A stretch of 64,000 nucleotides of DNA, from assembly GCF_002250565.1 (NCBI RefSeq), contig NZ_NMVJ01000007.1, forward strand, positions 62,001 to 126,000. Reading direction: 5' to 3'. Of this stretch, positions 16,551 to 24,949 are shown piece after piece (the first letter of the stretch is position 1; each line of letters opens with the position of its first letter). Both the position numbers and the translations under genes were made by a program. A model generated the notes under the pieces. The model was not told where the DNA came from. It saw only the letters and a program-made list of their open reading frames with translations, and searched no databases. This DNA is from Parenemella sanctibonifatiensis. Its GTDB lineage: Bacteria; Actinomycetota; Actinomycetes; Propionibacteriales; Propionibacteriaceae.

Positions 16551-17963
16551 ATGGCAGCCGCTTCAGTTCAAGGTCCGAGCGAGTCCAACGACCGCATCCT
16601 TCGGAGCGAACCAACCGAACGAATCCTTCGGAGCGAGCCAACCGAACGAATCCTTCGGAGCGAGCCAACCGAACGAATCCTTCGGATTCAGGGAGGCCAG
16701 CGCCTCGACGGGCGGGTCCGCATCAGCGGCGCGAAGAACGCTGCCCTGAAGGCGTTGGCGGCCAGCCTGCTCACCGACGAAGAGGTGGTCCTCAACAACG
16801 TTCCGATGATTGCCGACGTGTTGAGCATGGCTGAACTACTGCGAGAGTTCGGCGCCGAGGTCGAGGTGGATCGCGCCAACGAGCGGGTCCGCGTGCAGAC
16901 CCGCCAGGTGGCGCGTACGGATGCTCCGCCCAGCCTGTTCAAGGCGACCCGCGCCAGCGTCGTCGTCACCGGCCCAATGTTGGCCCGGGCCGGCGAGATC
17001 AGCTTCGCCCTGCCGGGCGGCGACCAGATCGGCAAACGTCCCATCGACATGCACCTGAAGGGGTTCGCCCGGATGGGCACCGAGGTGGAACGCGGCGAGG
17101 ACGTCGTCCATGCCCGGGTGAAACGACTCCACGGCGCCCGCATCTACATGGACTACCCCAGCCACACCGGCACCGAGGCGCTGATGATGGCAGCGACCCG
17201 CGCGGCCGGCACCACCACGATCATGAATGCCAGCTACGAACCCGAGATCGTGTGGCTGGGCAACATGCTCAACCGCATGGGCGCCCGGATCTCGGGGCTC
17301 GGCACCCCTTTCATCACCATCGAAGGCGTGGAGCGGCTTCGCGGGGTCAGCGAGATCGTGCTGCCCGACCGCCTCGAGGCAGCGACCTTCGCGGTCGCCG
17401 CGGTCATCACCGGCGGCCAGATCACGCTGGAGGATGTCACCGGCGTCCACCTGGTCCCCATCGCCGAGAAGCTGGCCGAAGCCGGTGCCGAGGTCTGGCG
17501 GCAGGACAATCGGATGCTGATCAAGGCTGGCTCCGAGTTGCGCGCCGTCGACATCCAGACGCTGCCCTACCCGGGCTTCCCGACCGATTCGCAGAGCACC
17601 TTCATGCCGCTGCTGACCCAGGCCACCGGGGTGTCCCGGGTCCACGAGCGGGTCTATGAGGACCGGCTGCGCTACACCGACGAGCTCCTCAAGATGGGCG
17701 CCGACATCCGGGTCCAGGCGTTCGGTGAAAACCGGGAGGTGCTGGCGACCTCGGCCGAGGTGCACGGCCCAACCCCGCTGACCGGCGCCCGGGTCCGTTC
17801 CCTGGACATCCGCAGCGCGGTCGGCGTGGTGCTGGCCGGGCTCGTTGCCGAGGGCGAGACCCAGATCACCGACGTCCACCACATCGATCGCGGCTACCAG
17901 GACTTCGTCGGCAAACTCGCGGCCGTCGGCGCCGACATCGTCGACACCGACCCGCCGGCCTGA
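16551..17963 (+). CDS. murA: UDP-N-acetylglucosamine 1-carboxyvinyltransferase MurA with repeat-bearing N-terminus
   Basis: First committed enzyme of peptidoglycan synthesis: transfers enolpyruvate from PEP to UDP-GlcNAc in the cytoplasm. The canonical protein begins at RILRIQGGQRLDGRVRISG and keeps KNAALK, the PSHTGTEALMMAA region and the C-terminal DIRSAVGVVLAGLVA. The loop that normally holds the catalytic Cys reads LPGGDQIGKRP, with Asp158 in its place, as in mycobacterial MurA, which is intrinsically fosfomycin-resistant. About 40 extra N-terminal residues come from a 27-bp tandem repeat encoding RILRSEPTE. The ATG at 16551 is the only good start before the repeat; it directly follows the palindrome CTGCA-TAC-TGCAG with no clear ribosome site, so a start inside the repeat or a leaderless transcript is possible. 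Confidence 0.93.
   Translation: MAAASVQGPSESNDRILRSEPTERILRSEPTERILRSEPTERILRIQGGQRLDGRVRISGAKNAALKALAASLLTDEEVVLNNVPMIADVLSMAELLREFGAEVEVDRANERVRVQTRQVARTDAPPSLFKATRASVVVTGPMLARAGEISFALPGGDQIGKRPIDMHLKGFARMGTEVERGEDVVHARVKRLHGARIYMDYPSHTGTEALMMAATRAAGTTTIMNASYEPEIVWLGNMLNRMGARISGLGTPFITIEGVERLRGVSEIVLPDRLEAATFAVAAVITGGQITLEDVTGVHLVPIAEKLAEAGAEVWRQDNRMLIKAGSELRAVDIQTLPYPGFPTDSQSTFMPLLTQATGVSRVHERVYEDRLRYTDELLKMGADIRVQAFGENREVLATSAEVHGPTPLTGARVRSLDIRSAVGVVLAGLVAEGETQITDVHHIDRGYQDFVGKLAAVGADIVDTDPPA
16593..16687 (+). repeat. 27-bp tandem repeat inside murA 5' end
   Basis: Three complete units (16593-16619, 16620-16646, 16647-16673) plus about 14 bp of a fourth. The last partial unit runs into the native first beta-strand codons of MurA. 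The period is a multiple of three, so the frame is kept and copy-number change would alter only the N-terminal length. Units 2 and 3 are identical; unit 1 differs at two positions. Confidence 0.95.
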
Positions 17964-18083
17964 GCCGCTGGCCTACGCCCCGGCCGCCCTGAAACGTCCG
18001 CTGCGGCGGCCCGTTGTGGCCCATACGTCCACCGAGGCCCGCTACGGCGGACAGTTCAGGGGCCCCTCGTCTGCAAAGGTCAG

Positions 18084-18110
18084 GCAACCGATCCGCGACC
18101 TCGCCTCGTA
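18084..18110 (+). promoter_or_regulatory. ECF-type promoter candidate for the sigma-factor gene
   Basis: GCAACC (18084-18089), a 17-nt spacer and CGTA (18107-18110) resemble the AAC-N16/17-CGT pattern of ECF sigma promoters. It lies 74 bp before the sigma gene and would make it autoregulated. The -35 is also one arm of an imperfect inverted repeat with GGATGGTTGC at 18112-18121. Confidence 0.4.
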
Positions 18111-18183
18111 TGGATGGTTGCCCGTGGAGAACGGGCGACGACCAGGGTCGACCAGATCGGCCGAAGCCGAAAGGAGTGGGCAG

Positions 18184-18696
18184 ATGGCCCGCGATGAAGA
18201 GGCGTACCTCGCCTTCGTCGACACCAGCGCCTCGCGCCTACGACGGATGGCCTACCTGATGTGTGGTGACTGGCAGATCGCCGAGGACCACACCCAGGAA
18301 GCGCTGATCCGGATGTTCGTGAAATGGAACCGTGTCGAGGAGTCCGGCCGGCTGGCGTACGCCCGGCGGGTCCTGACCCGCATCATCATCGACGAATCAC
18401 GCAAAGCGCGTCACAAGCGCGAACGCACCGGTGATCTCGAGGACCGGCCAGCCAACCGGGAAGCCGTCGCCGCAGTTGCCGACAACGTCGACCTGCAGCG
18501 GGCACTCGCCAGCCTGCCGGCACGGCAACGGGCCTGCGTGGTGTTGCGATTCGTCGACGACCTCTCGGTCGCCGATACCGCCAGCGCCATGAACACCAGC
18601 CAGGGAACCGTCAAGAGCCAGACCGCCAAGGCGCTCGAGCACTTGCGCAGCGTCCTCTCCCCCAGCCTTCTACCTGCCGTCGGCGCATCCGCCTGA
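18184..18696 (+). CDS. SigE-family ECF RNA polymerase sigma factor
   Basis: A 170-aa sigma factor with region 2 (YLMCGDWQIAEDHTQEALIRM, first 20 residues shown as YLMCGDWQIAEDHTQEALIR) and region 4 (LPARQRACVVLRFVDDLSV then MNTSQGTVKSQTAKALEHL). This is the actinobacterial SigE-like group common in Propionibacteriales and streptomycetes. ATG 18184 follows AAAGGAGTGGG; the open frame extends upstream into the MurA gene but without coding character. The next gene starts 9 bp after its stop and encodes a membrane protein, the usual place of a partner that restrains the sigma factor. Confidence 0.92.
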   Translation: MARDEEAYLAFVDTSASRLRRMAYLMCGDWQIAEDHTQEALIRMFVKWNRVEESGRLAYARRVLTRIIIDESRKARHKRERTGDLEDRPANREAVAAVADNVDLQRALASLPARQRACVVLRFVDDLSVADTASAMNTSQGTVKSQTAKALEHLRSVLSPSLLPAVGASA

Positions 18697-18705
18697 GGAG
18701 GAAAC

Positions 18706-19998
18706 ATGAACTTCAAGAACGAGGCTGAAAAGATGTCCGACGACTCCGGCCGCCCCGGCTTCGACGCCCAGGATCTACTCAACGCCGGTAAGTCGCGGGT
18801 CCGCAGCCGCAACCGTGCACTCGCCTCAGTGGCGACCATGGCAGTGGCCGTGGTCGGCATCAGCGCCTTGGCCATCACCCAATTTGCCCCCAACCAGCAG
18901 ACCGTTCAGCCCGCGACGGCGAGCCCGCTCCCGCAGACCCCGCAGCAGAGCCCGGGCGGCGATTCGACGCCGGTTCCGACCCCGCAGCAGCAGACCAACA
19001 CGCCCACCCCGACCAACACCCCCCGTGCCACCGACGGTGAGGCCTGCGTGGCCACGCTGCCGGAGGACTGGCTGGAGGCGATCACCACCGAGACCCGGCC
19101 GGCCGCGCCGAACATCGCGTGGGAGACCGTCTGGGAGGTCACCGACAACGGCGAGATGATCGTGGAGTTCCAGGAGGAGGGCTCCGACACCAGCGAGATC
19201 TGGTATTACCCGGACACCTCGCCCACCGGTGGGGTACGCATCCACACCCGTGCCGCCAACTCGACCGGCATCAACGGTGTCGACCACGACAACGGCGAGT
19301 TCCTCATCACCGAGAACCAGGACGACGGTTCGTCAACCTTCTACCTGTGGAAGCCGGGACAGTGGGAGACCGACAACGGCGAGGCCGTTGAGCTGTTCAA
19401 CGCTCCGAGCGTCACCCAGCCGGGAGTGGTGTTCGGCAACCGGATGGCGTACGTCAACGACAACAACCAGCTCTACACGGTGACCATGTTCAGTGAGGAC
19501 TCCGGTGTGGTCGCTGAGGATGTCGCCAGCGTCAGCCGCAACGAGAACATGTTGGTGTGGGCGCAGCAGTCCGACGGTTCGCTGCGGGCGATGAGCATCA
19601 CCAACAACGAGATGCTCGACGCGCCGAGCGAGATCACCGGCTACTGGCCCGAGGTCCACAGCGGGCTCTACACGGTGCAACAGCCCGAGGAACAGTTCGT
19701 CGCCTGGAACGCCCAGTGGGACGAACCGCGTACGGTCCAGGCCTTTGACGACGCATCCTTCAGCGCCCGGCCCCCGCAGCCCGGCGACAACGGGTTGGTG
19801 GCACTGCTGGAGTACGAGGGCACCGACGGCAGCCGCGCGAAGATCTGGAACACCGACACCAATGCGGTCGCCCAGCTTCCCGAGGGCTACCAGGCCTCCC
19901 TGTACGGCAGCTACCTCGTGGTCGAGTACAACGACGAGCAATCCATGCGGCCCACGACGGTGATCAACACCGACGAGCTGTCCACGGTCAGCTGCTGA
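18706..19998 (+). CDS. Membrane-anchored extracytoplasmic protein linked to ECF sigma factor
   Basis: A 430-aa protein with a short cytoplasmic start (about 40 residues), one membrane helix at about 42-62, a Pro/Thr/Gln-rich linker (about 65-110), then a large exported domain with repeating beta-rich units (ITENQDDGSSTFYLWKPG, VYNDNNQLYTVT-like strands) that looks like a propeller. It follows the sigma gene by 9 bp with a clear AGGAGG, so it is probably its anti-sigma or sensor partner, but it lacks the zinc-binding HxxxCxxC signature of classic anti-sigma factors. No enzyme motif is visible. Confidence 0.7.
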   Translation: MNFKNEAEKMSDDSGRPGFDAQDLLNAGKSRVRSRNRALASVATMAVAVVGISALAITQFAPNQQTVQPATASPLPQTPQQSPGGDSTPVPTPQQQTNTPTPTNTPRATDGEACVATLPEDWLEAITTETRPAAPNIAWETVWEVTDNGEMIVEFQEEGSDTSEIWYYPDTSPTGGVRIHTRAANSTGINGVDHDNGEFLITENQDDGSSTFYLWKPGQWETDNGEAVELFNAPSVTQPGVVFGNRMAYVNDNNQLYTVTMFSEDSGVVAEDVASVSRNENMLVWAQQSDGSLRAMSITNNEMLDAPSEITGYWPEVHSGLYTVQQPEEQFVAWNAQWDEPRTVQAFDDASFSARPPQPGDNGLVALLEYEGTDGSRAKIWNTDTNAVAQLPEGYQASLYGSYLVVEYNDEQSMRPTTVINTDELSTVSC

Positions 19999-20019
19999 AG
20001 CTGAGCTGGACCACTCGTC

Positions 20020-20057
20020 CGCAGAGCCCCCAGTGGTTGCTGGGGGCTCTGCGGTTT
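20020..20057 (+). terminator. Rho-independent terminator after the sigma operon
   Basis: A 14-bp perfect stem (20020-20033 with 20040-20053), 6-nt loop, followed by GTTTCC. Confidence 0.88.
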
Positions 20058-20095
20058 CCTCGGTGGCGCAGGCTGGCCGCGACTACGCTGTCCCG

Positions 20096-20884
20096 GTGAC
20101 CACCATCGTCTTCCTGCACGCCCATCCCGACGACGAGGCCTCGCAGACCTCCGGCACCATGTACCTCGCGGTCCAGCAGGGCCACCGGGTGGTCTGCGTC
20201 TACGGCACCAACGGCGAGCACGGCACCGTTCCCGACGACCTCAGCCCCGGCGAAACGGTCATCGACCGGCGCCGCAGTGAGGCCGAGAGGTCGGCCGAGG
20301 TGCTCGGCACCGCCCGCGTCGCCTGGCTCGGGTACGCCGACTCCGGCATGACCGGGTGGGAACAGAACTCCCACGCCACCTCCTTCCACTCCGCCAACGT
20401 GGAGGAGGCCGCCGGTCGGCTCGCTGCGATCCTGGATGAGGAGGATGCCGATGTGGTGGTCGGATACGACTGGCACGGCGGCTACGGGCATCCCGACCAC
20501 GTCAAGGTGCATGCGGTCGCCAGGCGCGCAGCCGAGCTGGCCCGGCGTACGCCTCGCTTCCTGCAATCCACCATGAACCGCGACCATGTACGCCGGCTCT
20601 GGCAGGCGGCCGTGGACGCCGGCGTCACCGATGCCGGCTGGAATCCGGACAATCCCGCCGACGACGGCAACCCCTTCGGTACGCCTGAGGCCGAGCTCCA
20701 CTGGTTTGTCGACGCCACGCCGGTGATCGACATCAAGCGGGCAGCGTTGGCCTGCCACGCCTCCCAGGAGGACGCCGCCGGGATCCTGCAGATGCCCGAG
20801 GATCACTTCGCTGGCGCCTTCGGCGGCGAATGGTTCATCGAGGAAGGCCGACCGGCCGGAATCGTCGCCGGGCTGCCCTCCTGA
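20096..20884 (+). CDS. PIG-L family N-acetyl deacetylase (MshB/Mca-like)
   Basis: Zinc hydrolase that removes acyl groups from GlcNAc-type substrates; actinobacterial members include MshB and Mca of mycothiol metabolism. The metal site is visible as HAHPDDEASQ near the N-terminus and GYGHPDHVKVHAVA near residue 130. At 262 aa it is within family range. It starts at GTG 20096, immediately before TTIVFLHAHPDDE; a TACGCT -10-like box ends about 6 bp upstream and no ribosome site is present, so the mRNA may be leaderless. A related glycan deacetylase role cannot be excluded. Confidence 0.85.
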   Translation: MTTIVFLHAHPDDEASQTSGTMYLAVQQGHRVVCVYGTNGEHGTVPDDLSPGETVIDRRRSEAERSAEVLGTARVAWLGYADSGMTGWEQNSHATSFHSANVEEAAGRLAAILDEEDADVVVGYDWHGGYGHPDHVKVHAVARRAAELARRTPRFLQSTMNRDHVRRLWQAAVDAGVTDAGWNPDNPADDGNPFGTPEAELHWFVDATPVIDIKRAALACHASQEDAAGILQMPEDHFAGAFGGEWFIEEGRPAGIVAGLPS

Positions 20885-20928
20885 GTCGGTTCGGGCCCAT
20901 CGTGGGCCCCTTGCGCACGGCGACGGCC

Positions 20929-22074
20929 TCAGTCGGCCTTGGCGAAGGCATCCTTGAGCTTCAGGACGCCACCGGTCTGCAGCAGACCGCGGCGATAGAT
21001 GGTGTTGCCCAGCCAGATCGCCACACCCATGAAGGCGATGGTGAGGACCAGCGCGATGATCGCATCCAGCACCCCGGCCTCTCCCAGGATCAGCCGCTGC
21101 GGCATCAGCACGGTCGAGACGACCGGAACGTAGCTGAGGACCATGTTGACGGTGCCGCTGGTGAACAGACCAGCGAAGTAGACACCCATGATGATCATGG
21201 TCAGCGGGGTGGTGGTGTTGCCCAGGTCCTTGTGGCGGGTCGCCATCGCACCGGCGGCAGCCCACAGGCAGGCCAGCGAGGCGAAGCCGAACAGGAAGAA
21301 CACCACGAACCAGCCGATGTGCGGCAGCAGGTGCGGCAGCAGCTCACTGAAGGGCGTGAAGGACACGCCCACCGCGCCGATCGCGATGTAGAGGATCAGC
21401 TGGAACATCGCCATCACGGTGTTGCCGACCACCTTGCCGATCAGCAGCTGGCGCACCGGGATCGCAGCCGAGAGGATCTCGACGATCCGCGACTCCTTCT
21501 CCTCGACCACGGACTGGGCGATCTGCATACCGTAGGTGAGCGCCGCCATCAGAAACAGCAGTGAAAACACCAGGCCGGCGATGGTGGCGATGCCGACCTC
21601 GCTGCTGTCCTGTTCCCCGGTCAGCACCACCTGGGCCTCGGTGCCGGCGTTGAGGGCGCCGAGATCCACACCCTGCTCGGAGGCGTTGGTTTGCAGCACG
21701 TATGCCGAGATGGACTGCAGCAGGGTCTGGTCAGTGCTCTCCAAGTCGCTGACGACCAGCTCCCAGCCGGTGTCTCCCTGCCGGATGCCAGCCTCGACGT
21801 CGCCGTTGTCGACGGCCGCCTCGAGGTCGGATTCGGGCAGTTCGACGGCCTCGTAGCCTTCGCCAGCGATCTGGACGATGGCGGCACCTTCGGCGTCGGT
21901 GACACCGACCTGCTTGGCGTCATCACCGAAAAAGAGTGCGCTGAGCGCCATGCCGCCGACCAGCAGCACAACGGTGATGATGGTGCCGATCCAGAACGAC
22001 TTGTCGCTGAGCTGGGCGGTGATCTCTCGCTTGGCGACGATGCGCCAGGGCTGACTGGGCTGTGCGTAACTCAT
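20929..22074 (-). CDS. ABC-2 type transporter permease (NatB-like)
   Basis: A 381-aa membrane subunit of an ABC exporter. It has an N-terminal helix (about 24-46), a large extracytoplasmic domain (about 47-175) and five or six C-terminal helices, the NatB/YhaP layout. VVEEKESRIVEILSAAIPV is the conserved ABC-2 signature. It overlaps the ATPase stop by 4 nt. Substrates of this group include sodium and antimicrobial peptides; none can be assigned. Position behind a two-component system suggests induced export. Confidence 0.9.
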   Translation of the reverse strand: MSYAQPSQPWRIVAKREITAQLSDKSFWIGTIITVVLLVGGMALSALFFGDDAKQVGVTDAEGAAIVQIAGEGYEAVELPESDLEAAVDNGDVEAGIRQGDTGWELVVSDLESTDQTLLQSISAYVLQTNASEQGVDLGALNAGTEAQVVLTGEQDSSEVGIATIAGLVFSLLFLMAALTYGMQIAQSVVEEKESRIVEILSAAIPVRQLLIGKVVGNTVMAMFQLILYIAIGAVGVSFTPFSELLPHLLPHIGWFVVFFLFGFASLACLWAAAGAMATRHKDLGNTTTPLTMIIMGVYFAGLFTSGTVNMVLSYVPVVSTVLMPQRLILGEAGVLDAIIALVLTIAFMGVAIWLGNTIYRRGLLQTGGVLKLKDAFAKAD

Positions 22075-22952
22075 CGGGTGACCTCCCGGTAGATCTCGCT
22101 GAGGGGACGACGGTTGGGGCCGAATTCGCGCACCGGCCCGCGGCTGATGGCGCTGGCCAGGACACGCTGCTCGGCGCTCGGATCGGCGAACCGGACCTGC
22201 GCCCGGCCACCGTCGATGTCGATGACCTCCACCCCGGCCTCGTCGCGCAGCCAGCCCAGGTCGCCGTCGACGACGATGCGGTGGTCGTGGCCGGCGGACT
22301 CGCGGATCGAGTCGACGGTGCCCGACACCATCACCTGCCCTTTGGCCAGGATGACCATGTGCTCGCACAGCCGCTCGACCAGGTCGAGCTGGTGCGAGGA
22401 GAACAGCACCGGTACGCCGCGTTTGGTCAGTTCGCTGAGGATCACGAACATCTCATCGACCGCGTCGGGGTCCAGGCCGCTGAAGGGCTCGTCCAGCACC
22501 AGGCAGATCGGGTCTGCCATCACCGCCGCGGCGATCTGGACCCGCTGCTGGTTGCCCAGTGACAGCGACTCCAGCTTGTCCTTCATCCGGTCGCCCAGCC
22601 CGAACCGTTCCAGCAGGCTGCTGGCTTCCTGCTTGGCGTCGCCGGCGTTCATCCCGTACAGCTCGCCGAAGTAGGTGAGCTGGCTCAGGATCGGCTGCTT
22701 CGGATACAGGCCACGCTCCTCGGGCATGTACCCGAACGCGGCGCGGTCCTTGGTGGTGATCGGCTGCCCCTGCCAGGTGACGCTGCCGCCGTGCGGGGCC
22801 AGCAGCCCCATGATCATGCGCATCGTGGTGGTTTTGCCGGCACCGTTGCCGCCAACAAAACCGGTGAAGGAGCCCTCCGGGACCACGAAGGACACATCGT
22901 TGACGGCGACGTGGTCGCCGAATCGTCGTGTCAGATTGCTGACTTCAAGCAT
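22071..22952 (-). CDS. ABC transporter ATP-binding protein (NatA-like)
   Basis: ATPase partner of the downstream ABC-2 permease, 293 aa. Walker A GGNGAGKTTTMR, signature LSLGNQQRVQIAA and Walker B LVLDEPFSGLDPD are intact; the LSLGNQQ form of the signature is typical of NatA-type exporters. The C-terminal 80 residues form the usual accessory domain (DDHRIVVDGDLGWL-like strands). ATG 22952 is chosen since it starts directly at LEVSNLTRRFGDH; upstream codons lack coding character. Confidence 0.93.
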   Translation of the reverse strand: MLEVSNLTRRFGDHVAVNDVSFVVPEGSFTGFVGGNGAGKTTTMRMIMGLLAPHGGSVTWQGQPITTKDRAAFGYMPEERGLYPKQPILSQLTYFGELYGMNAGDAKQEASSLLERFGLGDRMKDKLESLSLGNQQRVQIAAAVMADPICLVLDEPFSGLDPDAVDEMFVILSELTKRGVPVLFSSHQLDLVERLCEHMVILAKGQVMVSGTVDSIRESAGHDHRIVVDGDLGWLRDEAGVEVIDIDGGRAQVRFADPSAEQRVLASAISRGPVREFGPNRRPLSEIYREVTR

Positions 22953-23058
22953 GTTTGCCTCCCTGTGGTTCCACTCTCGCGGACCGCGGGGCTCTGCCGG
23001 CTCGGCCACAGGGAGGAACTGGCGGCGTACGCCTCCCCCTCAAGGAGGAGATCGGGCC

Positions 23059-23706
23059 TCAGTCGTCCATCAGGCCATACTCGAAGGCGTGGATGACGGC
23101 CTGGACCCGGTCGCGTACGCCGAGCTTGGCCAGACAGTTCGAGACGTGCGACTTGATCGTTGCCTCGCCGAGCACCAGTTGGTCGGCGATCTCGGCATTG
23201 GACAGGCCGCGGGCAACCAGCACCAGCACCTCCCGTTCCCGGGCCGTCAGTGAGGCCAGGCCGGGGCTGGCCGGACGTTGCCGCTGCGCGCCGACGGCGC
23301 GGGCGATCACCCGGCGGGTCACCTCCGGTGCCAACAGGGCGTCTCCGCGGGCAACCGTCCGCACCGACTCCAGCAACTGCTCCGGCTCGGCGTTCTTGAG
23401 CAGAAAACCGGCGGCGCCGGCCTGCAGGGCATCGAAGACGTAGTCGTCGCGGTCGAAGGTGGTGAGGATGATGACCTCGGGGCTGTCGGATTCGCGGCAG
23501 ATCTGCCGGGTCGCATCCAGCCCGTTCACCTGCGGCATCTCGACATCCATCAACACCACGTCAGGGCGCAAGGTACGCGCCTTGCTCACGGCCTCGGCTC
23601 CGTCGGCGGCCTCGCCGACCAGGTCGATGTCGTCCTCCAGGTCCAGCATCAACGCGAACGCACGCCGCACCATCGCCTGATCGTCAACCAGCATCACCCG
23701 AATCAT
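23059..23706 (-). CDS. NarL/LuxR-type response regulator
   Basis: A 215-aa two-component regulator. The receiver domain (1-120) has the acidic pair VDD near residue 8, phosphoacceptor Asp54 in VVLMDVEMP and the Lys in LLKNAEPEQ. The C-terminal LuxR helix-turn-helix reads LTAREREVLVLVARGLSN then GEATIKSHVSNCLAKLG. It follows its kinase gene by 3 nt and sits 106 bp before the ABC exporter, which is the likely target. Confidence 0.95.
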   Translation of the reverse strand: MIRVMLVDDQAMVRRAFALMLDLEDDIDLVGEAADGAEAVSKARTLRPDVVLMDVEMPQVNGLDATRQICRESDSPEVIILTTFDRDDYVFDALQAGAAGFLLKNAEPEQLLESVRTVARGDALLAPEVTRRVIARAVGAQRQRPASPGLASLTAREREVLVLVARGLSNAEIADQLVLGEATIKSHVSNCLAKLGVRDRVQAVIHAFEYGLMDD

Positions 23707-23709
23707 TCG

Positions 23710-24945
23710 TCACTCCTGTTCCAGCGGCAGCCGGACCAGCACCCGGAAGCCTTGATCGCGGCGGGGTCCCATCTCGACGGTCCCGCCCAGTGCGGCGACC
23801 CGTTCTCGGATGCCGATCTGGCCCAGGCCGCCTCCAGCAGTTCCATGCAGGGGCCGGCCGTCGTCGAGGATCTCCGCCTCGGCATATTGGGCTCCCGCCC
23901 GGATCCGGACATGGGCGGACCGGGCCGAGGAGTGCTTGCGTACGTTGGTGAGGGCTTCTTGGACGACCCGATAGAGGGCGGCTTCCTGGGAGGTGGAGGT
24001 ACGCCCGAAGGCTGCCTCGTCACCGACCAGCTGGAGGTCCACCTCGAGGCCGAGTTTGTCCATCTCGGCGACCAGTTCGGGCAGCCGCGCCAGATTGGGT
24101 TGGCCCGGTTCCTCGCCGTCGGCGTCGCGCAGGGAGCCCAGCACGCTGCGCAGCTCGGCGATGCTCTGCCGGGCCGACCGCTCCACCTGACCGAGCGCCT
24201 CGGCTGCCAGTTCCGGCTTCTTCTCCAGCGCCCGCCGCGCCGCCCCGGCCTGGACCCCGATCAGGGCGACATGGTGGGCGATCGAGTCGTGCAGATCCCG
24301 CGCAATCCGCAGCCGCTCCCCGACGACGGCCTGGTCGGCCAGCTGTCGGGCCTGAGCCTCGATCAGCTCCGTCGACGCGATCACCTCGGCCTCCGCGCGA
24401 GCCTGCTGCCAGGCGTTGCGTCCCAGCCAGATCGCGCCACCGAAGAAGGCCACGTTGAGCACCACGGTGTAGATCCAGTACGGCACCATCGTGGTCAGCA
24501 GCCCACTGAGCTGGGCATTGGCCACGGGGACCGTGAGCGCCAGCCACAGCGTCATCGCGATCGACTCACCGACTGCGGCGATCATCACCCACATCCGATT
24601 GCGGCCCCAGGCCACTCCGGAATAGAGACTGACGAAATAGACCACCTGCATGCCGACCTGGACCACGATGTGTGGCGCAAAGGTACCCACCAGGATGAAG
24701 TGGCTGGCGAGTAGCACCGTCGACACCACCGGCCACCGGCGTCGGCCCATCAGCAGCACCGCCGCCACGGCTACCCACACCACATCCCACTGCCAGGGCG
24801 GTCCGCCTTGGGCGAGGCTGGTCGTCACCCAGACGTTGGTGACAGCGAGCAGCAGGAACCCCAGCGCAATCACCACGTCGGCCCGCCACCACCGCGGTGG
24901 CAGCGGGCGTACGAACGGGTCATCGACGCCGAAGAAGTCCTTCAC
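23710..24945 (-). CDS. Sensor histidine kinase, HisKA_3 type
   Basis: A 411-aa kinase with about five or six hydrophobic segments in residues 25-165, a dimerisation helix carrying the phosphorylated His in RIARDLHDSIAHHVALIG, and a HATPase domain ending in LGQIGIRERVAALGG. There is no large extracytoplasmic sensor, so it probably senses within the membrane, like LiaS/DesK-type kinases. It starts at GTG 24945, 4 nt after the patatin stop, which places all three genes in one transcript. Confidence 0.94.
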   Translation of the reverse strand: MKDFFGVDDPFVRPLPPRWWRADVVIALGFLLLAVTNVWVTTSLAQGGPPWQWDVVWVAVAAVLLMGRRRWPVVSTVLLASHFILVGTFAPHIVVQVGMQVVYFVSLYSGVAWGRNRMWVMIAAVGESIAMTLWLALTVPVANAQLSGLLTTMVPYWIYTVVLNVAFFGGAIWLGRNAWQQARAEAEVIASTELIEAQARQLADQAVVGERLRIARDLHDSIAHHVALIGVQAGAARRALEKKPELAAEALGQVERSARQSIAELRSVLGSLRDADGEEPGQPNLARLPELVAEMDKLGLEVDLQLVGDEAAFGRTSTSQEAALYRVVQEALTNVRKHSSARSAHVRIRAGAQYAEAEILDDGRPLHGTAGGGLGQIGIRERVAALGGTVEMGPRRDQGFRVLVRLPLEQE

Positions 24946-24949
24946 AGAC

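Noticed and set aside
16593-16687. Short repeats considered as a CRISPR array
   Set aside because: Units are directly adjacent without spacers and lie inside the murA reading frame.
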